Source: Berberis thunbergii
Taxonomy: Eukaryota; Streptophyta; Magnoliopsida; Ranunculales; Berberidaceae
NCBI GenBank assembly: GCA_003290165.1
Contig: QNQO01000806.1
Span: 434,001 to 498,000, forward strand
Reading direction: 5' to 3'
DNA: 64,000 nucleotides
The position numbers and the translations under genes were made by a program. Under the pieces are notes generated by a model. The model did no database searches, had not been told where the DNA came from, and saw only the letters and a list, made by a program, of their open reading frames with translations. Position 1 is the first letter of the stretch, and each line of letters opens with the position of its first letter. This document shows positions 35,794 through 46,935 of the stretch, one piece after another.

Positions 35794-36349
35794 CTGCAAA
35801 GAGTAGAAATCAAGCTGAATGTTAATTAACTTCTTAGACCAATTTCTATCATTATTTGAGGATGAGAGAAATCACTCAAAATTTTAAACTAAGCTAGAAA
35901 AGAATTTACTGCCAGACAGAAGCATTACAAAAACAGCTATTACTGCCAGACAGAAGCAACATCAACAGAAGCAGCAGCAGCAGCAACAACAACTATTACT
36001 GCCAGACAGCTATCATCGGGCGATCAAAGGTCGTACATAGGTTTAAGCCTTCAATTCTCGAATTTGTCTCTCAAACACCATCCACTGGGCTGAACTCTGT
36101 CCATCTACAAAAACGAACACTTTCCTAACTCAATAAATGACGAAAAAAGATTAGCAGTACAAATCTTTCATGCCAATTGTTGTTTGCTTTATGTTCTTTG
36201 TGCTATGTTTTTAACAGCAGTATCTTGTATGTACATGTGCTATTTGTGTTCTCCATAGCAATATAAATTAAATCCAGGAATATATTATTAAATCTAAAGA
36301 AATTAAATCATATAGCAAAGTAAAACATAAGGAGTTAGGGACTGGATCT

Positions 36350-36454
36350 TACAGATAGGAAAAGGTTCATCCCGGTCAATAAGGACTGGGGTGCGTTGGC
36401 TAACAACGCGCACTAGTTGCTGGAACATATTCCTTCCATTTATAGGGTCCATTC
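36350..36454 (-). pseudogene. SMC5 C-terminal ATPase fragment
   Basis: SMC5 pairs with SMC6 in a complex for DNA repair and chromosome stability. The exon starts after a CAG acceptor and reads GMDPINGRNMFQQLVRVVSQ. This matches the stretch just after the Walker B/D-loop of SMC5 (family text NQGMDPINERKMFQQLVRAA). The end degenerates after RTP. Only about 30 residues are present. Confidence 0.65.
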
Positions 36455-37165
36455 CTGAGTTATGAAAGATCAAATTATCAAAAAAAAATAAAAAATGAAA
36501 ATGTTACATGCCTATATATGACCAGCATGCAAATGAATGTTGGTTTATATTCCCAACAAAACAACATCACAAAGTACTCTATGATTTACCAAATTTGAAC
36601 TTCATCGCGAATATTTGCTAGTAGTGTTTTAACACCAAGGCTGCTTTGTTCATAAACCCCCCCTTTTGATGTAGTAGTAGTTGTATAATAAATCGATTTA
36701 TATGGTTCCTTTGATTTTTTTGCTTGATGTATTTTATATAGACTTATAGTTATATGACAATTAGTATGTTGAGATACGACTTTCGATAGAAAATAACGTG
36801 GGAGAGTTTCTAGCAAGTGTTTAGAAATGGTGGGGACATGTTGAGAGAAAATTTAAGGCTGTAAAAATAAACAGTTTTGGCCCTAAAATATAATTCATAC
36901 TGAGGGTAACTTTTGTAAACCAAACCTTAGTACGACAAGAAAACCCAAACTCTTTGCATGACAATATTGTGGATTTATCTAATCTGATCGGAGTCGAGTC
37001 GAGTCTAGTCGTACCAGCATTTTTTAACACTCTAATAATAAGTGTTCTATAATATGTTGCACATGTTTGTGATCCTAAACATTCTAACCATAATCAGTTA
37101 CCAACCCATGTGAGAGATGAACTGTCATATATAGTTGAAATAAACCCACATCTATAGGAAAGTAC

Positions 37166-37240
37166 CAGCATGCAAATGAATGTTGTCTTTCCGGTTCCGT
37201 TTTCTCCAGGCATTACAACAATCAAAAAGTACAATCTGTC
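37166..37240 (-). pseudogene. ABCE1/RLI-like P-loop exon fragment
   Basis: The minus-strand exon, between TCAG and GTACTT, encodes VVMPGENGTGKTTFICML. The GENGTGKTT Walker A motif with flanking V-M and F-I-x-M-L matches the second ATPase of ABCE (RNase L inhibitor/ribosome recycling) proteins. The exon is short, but this P-loop variant is specific for ABCE. No other ABCE exon was found. Confidence 0.6.
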
Positions 37241-37890
37241 CTGACCTGTTTGTAGAAAATAACTATAGATTAATGAAAAGTGTGAGACTGAAAAGTGCGA
37301 TAAATTGATGTGGTTGTACCTTATGTTTTGCAGACTGCAATAAACAGAATGCTGTCTTAAAGTGCAGTATAACCAGCAGTAGCAGACTGCAATAAACAGA
37401 CTGCAATAAGCCCCGAAGCTCAGCAGTAGCAGCTGCAAAGAGAATGACATAAAACTGACCAAAAAGCCAAGATTGAAGTTAACATTTTTGTTATTTCTAC
37501 TATTAGTACAATGTTTATATAATTGAAACACTGTTCAGCAGTTCGACTATTCAAATCCTAGCAGAGACCTAAAAAGTAGGCTCCTTCCACAAGATTCAAC
37601 CTTCAAGTCTATTTCTGTATTACCTATCATCCACTAAATCTTAGCTCTATCAGTCCAAATCCAAAGAAAATAGTATCTCTTATGACTTCAATGTATGAAA
37701 TGATGGATATGGATGTTTCAGTGTCATTTTTGCCAGAATCATCATTTCTTACGATATTCATCAAAATGTGCATGTAACTACTTGCACTAATAAAAGTACT
37801 AACCAACCAAGGTCTCTCACCTCTGCCCTTTATATAACATAAACTAAATTCCAAATTCATAAAATAAAGACATAGGGATCAGAATTATAC

Positions 37891-38165
37891 CCTGGCATGT
37901 ATGAACTCCTCAACGCGACCATTTTCGAAACGCCCCAAAAGATGAGGCCCCTGACGGTGCTTTGACATGCATTCAAATGTCCGAATCTCATCATCCCGAT
38001 TAAAGAAAATATCCACACCTTCACCGTAAATCCGAACCAAACACTTTCGAGGGCCTTTCCCTTTCTCAGTTATCCAATTTATCTGAAAAACTTCATTTGT
38101 CATAGCACCCTTCAAGGGGGTCACCTGCAACGCATTCAAATCGATGACATCGTTCCATGTTGAAG
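37891..38165 (-). pseudogene. Choline/ethanolamine kinase fragment
   Basis: These kinases phosphorylate choline or ethanolamine in the Kennedy pathway of phospholipid synthesis. One complete exon is readable from acceptor TTTTCAATAG to donor [31 protein letters not shown], then [20 protein letters not shown] and [20 protein letters not shown], ending VEEFIHARV. It covers the N-terminal nucleotide-binding region. The catalytic Brenner motif exons are missing. The exon is intact but isolated. Confidence 0.85.
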
Positions 38166-38629
38166 CTATTGAAAAAAAAAATATTCTTTGCTTCTCCTGG
38201 AATACTGTCAATGTGGTTCACAAGTTCAGTACCCATTACACCCAAATATCGCTAAATTGCCAACGCAACGTTGACTAGAATTTCTTCACAATATCAAATC
38301 TACCTACAAGCAGGAAACATACAAATTCAATCAAAATTCAAGAACAAAAAATTCTCAGCTTAAACAAAACCAAAACTTCACTTAACCCAATTCAAAAACA
38401 TGATTAATTAATTTCAGCTCTATCATGGTCAGTTAACATGAAAAGTAGAATATAAACATTCTAATAATAGTACAAAAAACTGTGAAATCTAAGCTGAAAC
38501 AAAACTAGTAAACCTCACAAGATCTTAATATTCATGAAGTTAAAGAGAAAATAATTGAAAGGGCATCAAAATTAGAACTTGCAAAGGAACCGCATACCAA
38601 ATATTGAATCAAAATACCAAAGTAAAGAA

Positions 38630-38850
38630 GATCAAATATGCACAAACACTAATCCATAACACCATTCTGGTACCTTATCTACACTCGGCAATTCCACGCC
38701 TTGAGAAAGGCCTAAATCATGAATAACTACTCGGAGAAATGAAGTCAGTTTGACAGGTTCAAGTATGATACAGAGGAATAAAAAAATGGTTTGCATTAAG
38801 AATCTTACCTGAAACCAGAATCGCTTACATGACATCAAGTACTCTGCATT
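38630..38850 (-). pseudogene. Exon-like fragment, unidentified
   Basis: Minus-strand reading RVVIHDLGLSQGVELPSVDK then VPEWCYGLV from about 38750 to 38650. Looks coding in composition but matches no family I know. Confidence 0.3.
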
Positions 38851-38859
38851 TCGAACTAA

Positions 38860-40050
38860 ACGTGTATAACACCATGATCCTATGGATTAGCATTACATAT
38901 TAAATCACAGGAGGAAATAAATAAATAAAGGGAGTTGAAAGACAAAAAAAAGGGTAAAATGAAGATTCAGCAAACCACTACTACTTTATTGTCTAAATAG
39001 AGGTACCAAACCACTACTACTTTATTGTCTAATCCTGACATTCTAACATAAACCATACCTCAATACCCGACTCCGGAGCTGCATTTATACTAAATTTGAA
39101 GCATACCTCAATACCTGCCTCCGATCATTAGTTGATTTAGTCCCGAATTTTATACTCAAATTGAAGCTGAGGTAGAAAGGCTTGAACATAACCATGCAAG
39201 CATAGTCAGCAGCTACATACCCATGCACGCATACCCAATTGTAAGTACTTGAACAACAAGACTAATCATTGTCAAAATGACCAAATGCATTTAAAAGGTA
39301 AAAAAATCTCTATAGCAAAATTGAACCTGTGATTCCAACTGCTGATTTGTCTCCAATCTTCAGATGGTGTCCTGATTTCCTTTTGCAATTTGTCTCTCTC
39401 ATCATGAATGTTGAAGCTAAGCGCTTAATAAAACACTCTAAACATTTTGGAGAAATCTCCTCATATTATTCCAACCAATCTCCTCATATCTATCTCTCAA
39501 AACTCCCTAAAAACTATGTAGATGAATACAACTCCCTATAATGCAAAATCAATTGACATTTGAAGCAGTGAAACATCTTATTATGCAATACATAAACTAA
39601 CATTTAATAGTATTCTACAACATTACGCAACAACAACATTACAACATTACGCAACAGCATTACAGCATTAACAACAACATTACATGTGCATCATTAACAA
39701 CAACGGTAACAACATTACAAAATAAAATTTCAACATTAACATTCATATAACATACGTACATATGCAATGAATACAAGTTGATCTACAAAAGTGGAAGTAG
39801 TTCAAGCATATATTCAGGAATTCAAGACCAAGAGAGATATTCATTCATGCATTCTAATATATATTACAAGTCTCTATCAATGCTTACCGAATCTCTAAAT
39901 CATAACAACTTTGTCTGCTGGCCATGCTACTGTAGTACCGATGGCATCTTCAATAAATTTCAGCTCAGATGTAGGCTTCCAAAGAGATGCAGTAGGAACT
40001 TTTGGACTATCTACCCAAACTTTAATAGCATTAGGACCCAAGGGAATGTG
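38860..40050. other. No gene seen; low-complexity repeats
   Basis: Contains a direct duplication AAACCACTACTACTTTATTG (about 38973 and 39009) and an AACAACATTAC-type low-complexity tract at 39610-39720. No coding region was recognised. Confidence 0.4.
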
Positions 40051-40059
40051 ATGAACTAC

Positions 40060-40400
40060 CTGAACGTGATGTAGGCTTCAAATATTCTTCATCAAAAAAG
40101 TGGGCAGCTCTATATAAGTTATATGTCTCATCGTTCCACATTTTTTCAGGAATAAAATCACCATTCATAATTATCTTCTCCCCATGCTCATACCGATCTT
40201 TACTTTGTTTGTACTTCGCATCCATTCCCCTTATAACCAAATGTTCAACAACAGTACTGCCACATTGATGTTCTAGATTGCGTCAATCTACGCAAGGGCA
40301 TAATATCATTTTAGGATTTCCCAAGTTGTTTGTAACCATTTTCACAAAATTCCATGCTCCTTTCTCGTACTCAGGATCAGCTCTATGACAAAAAAGACAA
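40060..40400 (-). pseudogene. CACTA transposase N-terminal (Transpos_assoc-like) fragment
   Basis: The minus strand reads AWNFVKMVTNNLGNPKMILC then PCVD, a stop, RNLEHQCGSTVVEHLVIRGM and YEHGEKI. The CPC-x-C, V..HL..RG and HGE pattern is that of the transposase-associated domain at the N terminus of plant TNP2-type transposases. It differs from the copy at 54409 and so belongs to another family. It is a lone remnant. Confidence 0.65.
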
Positions 40401-40595
40401 GAAAAATATTTTGCTCTAAGACCTCGGACATTTCTAATTCTATAATAAATATCTAACTACGCACAACTAAATTTGTACCTGTGCAGACCCACCCAACCTT
40501 TATCCAGCATCATATTTTCTTGTAGTACTCAGCCCAACAAATTCTAAAATTCAAACAAATAACTACTTAAATCTTCATGGGGTAATTGAAAGTTT

Positions 40596-40602
<7 letters not shown>

Positions 40603-40682
<80 letters not shown>
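40603..40682. repeat. (AT)n microsatellite
   Basis: About 80 bases of uninterrupted AT dinucleotide, a hypervariable simple repeat. Confidence 0.95.
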
Positions 40683-40685
<3 letters not shown>

Positions 40686-41871
40686 GTACTTGAATGGAAG
40701 TCCAATTTCATACTAAATACATATTTATATCCGTTCTGAAAGCATTACAAACTAGCAACATAAATGTTAAACGTAAACACAAAAATTAAAATCACACAAT
40801 GCTACAACATAAATGTGATAAAGGGGTTCAAATTGGATAAATTTTGGCCTTTTCACCTGACCAGACCATCACTTGCTTACAAAATTGAAATCTCCCCTCG
40901 CATTATCTATATATTTTGTAGGCCAAACTTCTTTTATTTATATCTTATATATAGTCCCTAGTTCTACACTGAGATTTCGATCACTCTCGTTCCGTATCTT
41001 CAACTAATCCTGTTGTGAACCCCATTGTATCAAATACAAAAAATGGATACTATCTAGCTGTAGACCTTGTTTGCCGTAGAATTTGCATGCAATGGTATCT
41101 TTCATTCATGCTAGTATAGCTTATTGGCTTATACTGTCTGCTTTACTAAAGTAGTCGGATTCAGCAATCCAATGGAACCCCCGCTGGATGATTGCAAGTA
41201 GTTTTCTACTTTTCCATAGCTACACATACTGATGATGAAGATTAGATATCATCATCTTGGCTCTCTTTGATAAATTAACCGAAAGAAATAGAGCCTCAGT
41301 TTTTCAAAGTTATGAGTAACCCTAGAAAAGACCACTAGATTAGCGAGTACTCAATGTCCATACTAATTAACAAAAGAAAAAAAAATATTGAAATTGCAAA
41401 GCAATTACTCATAATGTGTCTTGATCCTCAATGTCTTGAGCTCATTACCTCCGCGCTGTCACATTCGCACTCATTCTTATCTCCATAATCACACTTTGTC
41501 AGGATTAACCAATGTTATATGTGATTTTGATACACAGAGCAATATGAACACAAGTTTGGGTTGATGAGCAAGCAACTTTTAAGCGGTAAAAATGACATAA
41601 AAACAAGAAGTTAAGCAAAAGTTGAATAATTTTTAAAATGTAAAGATCACACGTGAGACGTATGACAGTAAAACGCATGGACCAAAAGAAGATGCCCCCA
41701 TCGGCTACTTTGTTCTCAAAAATACTATTTTTACAGAATTATTCCTCATCTTCCACACCTTACTTTCTCTGATTAAAATGCTCTTTATAAGTAAATTTTG
41801 GAATCCTATGAGTTGAAACCCCTAAGAAAGCCAAAGATGAGAATTGGGAGGATGAAGGTTTTGCTCTTTCT

Positions 41872-42601
41872 CAGTGTTCTAAAAATCGCTAGGCGCTGGG
41901 CGGGCGGCGAGCAGGTGCCTAGCGCCCAGGGGCCTAGGCGGGTGCCTAGGCGGTCTTAGGTTTTATATTATAACTTTAATAATTTACAAAAGTTAAGCAT
42001 AATACCTTATCAATTACATTCAATTTAATGTCAATATATATATGAAAAATTTAAAAACATGAAAAATTAACAATCGTGAACAAAATTTATTAAAACTCAA
42101 ATGACTGAAGTTGGTCATGATGGGTACTTTATATAAATTTGAATTTGTGTACTCTTTTATTTTTCTTCAAATTGCATGAATAATGTCAGTTATGTTTGAT
42201 AAAATCTACATTAGTAAAATTGGTACCGGCAGATCCTTTGAGAATTCCATTAAGTAATCATCCTTCGCTACATTTAGACATATCATCATTATCATCATCA
42301 AAGCCCATTCCCGAGATTTTCTAAAAAAAGTAAAAAACAATTAAATAGTTTATTTCTAAAAAATAGGAAGGAAAAATAAAATAAGAACACAATCAACCTT
42401 ATTAAAAAATAAAAAAATAAAAAATAAAAAAATAAAAAAAATAAAAAATCTCCCAGACCGCCTAGACCCCGCCTAGACCCGCCCCTCCCAGACCCGCCTA
42501 GACCCGCCCAGACTGCCCAGACAGCCGCCCAGGCATTAATCTGGGCGGTTTTCCACCTTCTAGCGCCTAGGCGGCCGCCTAGACCGATTTTTAGAACACT
42601 G
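41872..42601. mobile_element. hAT-type MITE, GC-rich termini
   Basis: The 16-base terminal inverted repeats CAGTGTTCTAAAAATCG / CGATTTTTAGAACACTG are perfect, and the 8-bp duplication CTCTTTCT is perfect (41864-41871, 42602-42609), as in hAT elements. The subterminal parts are dense in GCCTAGGCG and CGCCTAGACC units that pair across the element. The centre is AT-rich non-coding DNA with an AATAAAAAAT-rich run at 42400-42445. Confidence 0.95.
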
Positions 42602-42609
42602 CTCTTTCT

Positions 42610-44455
42610 TGCTTGGAGGAATTTTAACTTTAATGGTGGAGATGAAAAAAGAGATAGGAACTTTGGATTTTAAATCTTTTTTTAGTGGCCTTCTACAACC
42701 CTTTTGGTTGCAACAACAAACATGCTCATGAGGTTCATGCAAAGAGAGAATGTAAAATGTAGGTCCTGATCACTAAAGGAGTCTAAAGTTGGAATCATTC
42801 TGCTGATTTAGTCGATATGTATGATATTAAGACCTTACTCCCTAAAGCGTTGCAGGGTATGTACTTGTATAAAAGTAAGAATTATGTGTTTATGAGGAAT
42901 TACTCATGTTTTCTCCTAAATGGTGTACATGGTTAGAAACTTTAAAATGGTATTATTACGAACAAGAACTCTAAACTAACGATAAAAGGTAAAGCTAAAT
43001 TGGAAAATTGATCCATTTGACACCCTCACTCACAAACAATGTTTTCTTTTTGTGATAATAATAATAAGATATCTATATATTACTATTAAACAGAAACAAG
43101 AAGAGGAAGGCTCGAGTCCAAGTTCCTGGCCCCTCTTGAGACACGAGACTGAAAAATAGTGCCTAATCTAGATACTTTTTACATTCTTAAGCTTACAACC
43201 ACTAATTACACTAATTCCATAGTCCTGCACTTGCAAAAGGCCCGCCTGAAAAACACCAGCTCAAAGCTTATCATCCTACTGATCAAACCATACAGGTCCA
43301 ACAAAAACATTTGGGACTCACTTCGTTTGAGAGAAGCTATGGTCTATTGTAAATAATAAAACGCAAAGTCATCTACTCGTATCCATGCACTTTATAAGTG
43401 TGTGAGCAACCTCATAAGTCATAACAGAACTAATGCTTTGTGAAAAATGTAAAAAGCGGCATGAAGATCTCCTCCTCATTAAGAAAACCTGAGTATATAC
43501 GGATTGCCATGGGAGACTGCACACCTTATAAAATGGGAAAATCCTGAATCATAAGATTTTTAGTTTCCTTTAATTTTGTCATTTGTCATTTGCTTTTTTT
43601 TTTTTTTTTTTTTTGTGGGCGAGAATTTATGTTATTTATATGGTTGTTCGCTGTTATCGAATTCTCCAGCCGCTCAAGATTGGCTACAATGTAACAAGCA
43701 AAAATAAATCTTCTTCAAAGATCAATTTAAAGCGATAAAGAACTTATAGACCTGGATATTAGATAACTGGCAAAGTAAAATTGAAGGTTTGGGAGAAGAG
43801 TGACAACAAGGCAGTATATGTTTTAGGATCACCGGTAGGCAGTCAATCTAGTTTCTTGTATCCATTAACTAGCAACTGAAAATTTTCTACATTTGTCAAG
43901 TTATACTGTAAAACAAGACCACACTTAATTGTCAATGAAACATGAAAACATAAAAATTCCCAGAGGAAGATAGTCTCTAAATCAATTTTCCATTAAAAAA
44001 AAATCATCTGACAAATCGAAATGAGCACAACCAGAGGAAAATAGCTTGCAGAGGTGGGGTAGGATTGATAAATAGCTTGTTCCACATGAAAATGCACCCA
44101 ACAATTATACTCTCAATCAGAATGAGAAAGAAACATATAACCCTAAGAAATTTCAAGAAAAATGCAGGAATTTTACTCAAAATGAAGAACTACACAACTC
44201 AACCAAATTAATACTCTAATAAGGAAATCAAAGAGGAAAGGGAAAAAATTTCAATTCGAGAATTACCTATCTGAAAAATTGATCCTTCAATCAACCAAAA
44301 CTGATACAAATATTGATCCTTCAAAGCCTTCCAAACACTTCCACAATTACTTCATGAACTGATACAAATTACTTCATAAACTGATACAAAAAATGATACA
44401 AATTAAAAATCGTTAGGGTTTGCGGTGAAAGCAAAGCAGGAGAGAGTGAGTGTGT
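42610..44455. other. No gene seen
   Basis: AT-rich interior of the inner CACTA element with a T tract at 43588-43614. Nothing coding is recognised. Confidence 0.4.
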
Positions 44456-44457
44456 TG

Positions 44458-44690
44458 AGAATCAGATACCGACCTGAAACGGAGAGCGACAGCACGTACG
44501 GCGATGAGTAGAACACGTTGGAGAGGGAGAAACAGAACGGAGAGGGAGAGCGATCGGAGAGGGACAGCAGAACGGAGAGGGAGAGGGAGAACGATCGGAG
44601 AAGGAGAGCTGAATGCAGAGGGAGAGCAGAATGCAGAGGGAGAGGGAGACAGATCGAGCGGGATTCTTCTTCCTTCCTTCCATCTTCTTT
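44458..44690 (-). promoter_or_regulatory. Pyrimidine-rich leader (coding-strand sense) of the inner CACTA
   Basis: A GGAGAGGGAGAG-type tract on the plus strand, CT-rich on the minus strand, lies about 200-430 bases inside the right terminus and ahead of the minus-strand captured exons. The CACTA at 21572 has a CT-rich tract at the same distance (about 190-360 bases) from its left terminus. This shared layout suggests a transcription-start region that belongs to the transposon family. No TATA box was clearly identified. Confidence 0.4.
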
Positions 44691-44888
44691 GTTAGCTTTT
44701 ATTTTTTCTTTCGATTTGCGCGGGATAGTTGGCGCTCAGCGAAATCAATCCCGCCTTCATAACATTTCATTTAGCGCACAAATGAAATTGGATTGATAGC
44801 TTTTGACAATTGTTTATAGGGTTTTCAATAGCATTTTATTTAAAAACACTATGGTCATATGCTATTATTGACCATTTGTGTTGTAGTG

Positions 44889-45098
44889 GTAGCAAATGTT
44901 GGGGACTGTAGAGCAGTTTTGTGTTGTAAAGGAGAGGCAATCGTTGTTTGTTGCAGACTTCTACTGGTAGCATATGTTGGGGACTGTAGAGCAATTTTGT
45001 ATCATAAAAGAGAGGCAAGGCCTATACATACACCAGTCACAAGGGCCTTAGGTGACTGGGACATGAAACTACCACTGGAATCTCCCTCCCCACAATAG
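44889..45098 (+). pseudogene. PP2C protein phosphatase fragment with internal duplication
   Basis: PP2C phosphatases are Mg/Mn-dependent Ser/Thr phosphatases. The frame reads VANVGDCRAVLCCKGEAIVV, then a second copy, AYVGDCRAILYHKREARPIH, then TRALGDWDMK. GDCRAV and RALGD are PP2C signature motifs with a metal-binding Asp. The first ~78 bases are a tandem duplicate, and the inner CACTA inserted within one copy. The protein is far too short and lacks the other metal sites. Confidence 0.7.
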
Positions 45099-45099
45099 G

Positions 45100-46160
45100 A
45101 GAACAAAAGTTATTCAAGCTTAATTTTTATTAATCTAAAGAAAACTACTTTTCTACCTAAAATAAACTGAAACAATAACTTGCAAGAAATAATATAAAGA
45201 TAGCTAAATAAATCTCCCAATTATGTGAGAAGGCACTTCTACTATTGTGTCATTCTTGGAACATAGGCTATATTTGTTCTGGTGTTTTTTGTTTTAAAGA
45301 GGGGTCTGATCATAAATAGTAGAGGCAGTTTGTAAGTCAGAGGAAGAATCGGACCGATTCTTCTCTTCCCAATTCTCTAAACAAGTTGGGAAAACAATCT
45401 CCTTGAAGCTTCAGCTAGTACCTCATTAGCAGAGTGTCTTCTTTAGTGAATTTCCAAGTGGTATAAAGATGCTTTCTCTATCAGTCGTAGCTGGTAATGG
45501 GGTGGGGTAATGTTGAAAACCATTTGGAGTACGTGGAAGCAGATAAATAGCTTAATATTTAAAGAGAAAAGGATTGTGCCACCATATGCAAAGACATGAA
45601 AGCTATGATTTGGCACTGGGGTGATGTTTGGGGTATTATTTGTGGTATTGATTTTTATGTGAGTGTTTTCATTTGGCTAGCTTGTTTACATTGTAATAGC
45701 TCTCCTGTTTGTTTTAGTCTTGATTCTTGTGACTGTCTCATTCACAATGATTTGTTTATTAACATAATCTTGATTTGCAACTAATGTACTGTGTGCTGTC
45801 TTGCCATAGCCGACAATCCATGAGCAGTAGGGTTAGGGATCCCAAGTATTGCTGTTTTGCCATAGCCGAGGGTTAGGGATCCCAAGAATGACACTAGTTT
45901 TCTACCTAAAATAAACTCATCTTATCAAAAATCGACAATCCTACGTCATTTCCTTCAAATAAAAATTGAAAATAGTTGCTTCCATAACAAATACTTTTGA
46001 GTTGTTTTCCCCGGACTTGATTAAAAGTGTAAAGATCTTATTTTCTCACAAGTATATTGTAGATCAAAAACACAGTATGCCCACCCTATACGATAGTCGG
46101 GAGGAGTATCTAACATGTAGCTTTTTGTTACAGGACTGCGTATCAAAATCTCTACCTGGG
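45100..46160. other. No gene seen; short duplications
   Basis: GGTTAGGGATCCCAAG is repeated (45831, 45867), and TTTTCTACCTAAAATAAACT occurs at 45150 and 45898. A frame at 45596-45784 is hydrophobic but unassigned. Confidence 0.35.
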
Positions 46161-46164
46161 AAGA

Positions 46165-46310
46165 CATTGTACTGATTGCATTCCAAGAAACAACATTTCT
46201 CTCATCCATTTAATCAAAGACATGAATAGCATCTTACAGACACCCACATTTCGCATACAAACAGACCAAACTAGTCTTCACAAACAAAACCAACTCAATA
46301 GCAAATGTTG
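46165..46310 (-). pseudogene. Pentatricopeptide repeat (PPR) protein fragment
   Basis: PPR proteins bind organellar RNA. The minus strand reads LYAKCGCL, a stop, DAIHVFD, a stop, then MDERNVVSWNAI. This is the classic Y-A-K-C-G...A...F-D...M-x-x-R-N-V-V-S-W-N signature of PLS-class PPRs. Two in-frame stops are present, and only about one and a half repeats remain. It lies within the large CACTA element on the transposase strand. Confidence 0.85.
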
Positions 46311-46759
46311 TTTCTGTCACGCTCCATGGTTTTACTAAAGGTTGTTTTCACTAATGCCATCAAATTTATACATTTCAATGATGAAGAAATCGAATTTTTC
46401 TGATATTTGATTTTGCACCATAACACAAACTAATCATTATGAATATTTCAACCATTTTAATCAAAATGGGATATAACACAAACTAATTAGTAATGAATAT
46501 TTCAACCATTTTAGTTAAAATGCGATAACTAGACAAGAAGAAAACAATTTCAGCCAATACATATCAGCCAACAAAGAACTTACATTTGAGAAAGGGGAGA
46601 TGGGTGAGGAAGGGAAATGAACTTACAGTTGAGAGAGATCTCATTTTCCTCTTAGAACTTGAGATCCCGTTTTCCTCAGAGAACTTGAGAGATTGAAATG
46701 GCCTTGATGTGTTTGTTGGGCTAGCAATGGAATAACGCAAGCTGAAACCTAATTAAAAG

Positions 46760-46935
46760 GGTAGGTTTTGCACGACGAACCCTTTGTCGCCATATATTTG
46801 TGATTTCTTCATGCTAGTTTTCAAATTTTCAGGCCAATTTTTTTGCTGCCAGAAGCACATGCCAAACTTTTAGATCAAGGGTGACAGTGTTTTGCAAGAC
46901 GAAATATTCTAATTTCGTCGCGCAAACATCAAATT
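46760..46935. repeat. Internal subterminal-type repeats
   Basis: GCACGACGAACCCTTTGTCGCC and TTTCGTCGCGC motifs identical in type to those at both ends of the large CACTA. They lie between the captured PPR piece and the transposase 3' end. They may mark an old internal end of a nested or rearranged relative. Confidence 0.5.

Larger units (their letters stand above)
32544..44888 (-). mobile_element. Inner non-autonomous CACTA element with several captured gene fragments
   Basis: Left terminus CACTACAAGAAAAAGTC at 32544. The right terminus at 44888 reads inward CACTACAACACAAATGG. The triplet GTA flanks both (32541-32543, 44889-44891), and the PP2C-like host text resumes across the site. The left end carries a dense ATAGCG...CGCTAT array; AATAGCATTTT units occur at the right. 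Captured fragments are on the minus strand, downstream of a purine-rich (pyrimidine-rich on the coding strand) leader near 44460-44680. No complete transposase, only an N-terminal-domain piece at 40060-40400. Confidence 0.85.

Noticed and set aside
35443..35813. 118-residue minus-strand frame as a gene
   Set aside because: Only the spliced exon 35700-35793 in another frame looks real; the rest is intron read-through.
44462..44796. Glu/Arg-rich frames around the GGAGAGGGAGAG tract
   Set aside because: Simple-sequence artefacts of the purine-rich leader, with no conserved domain.
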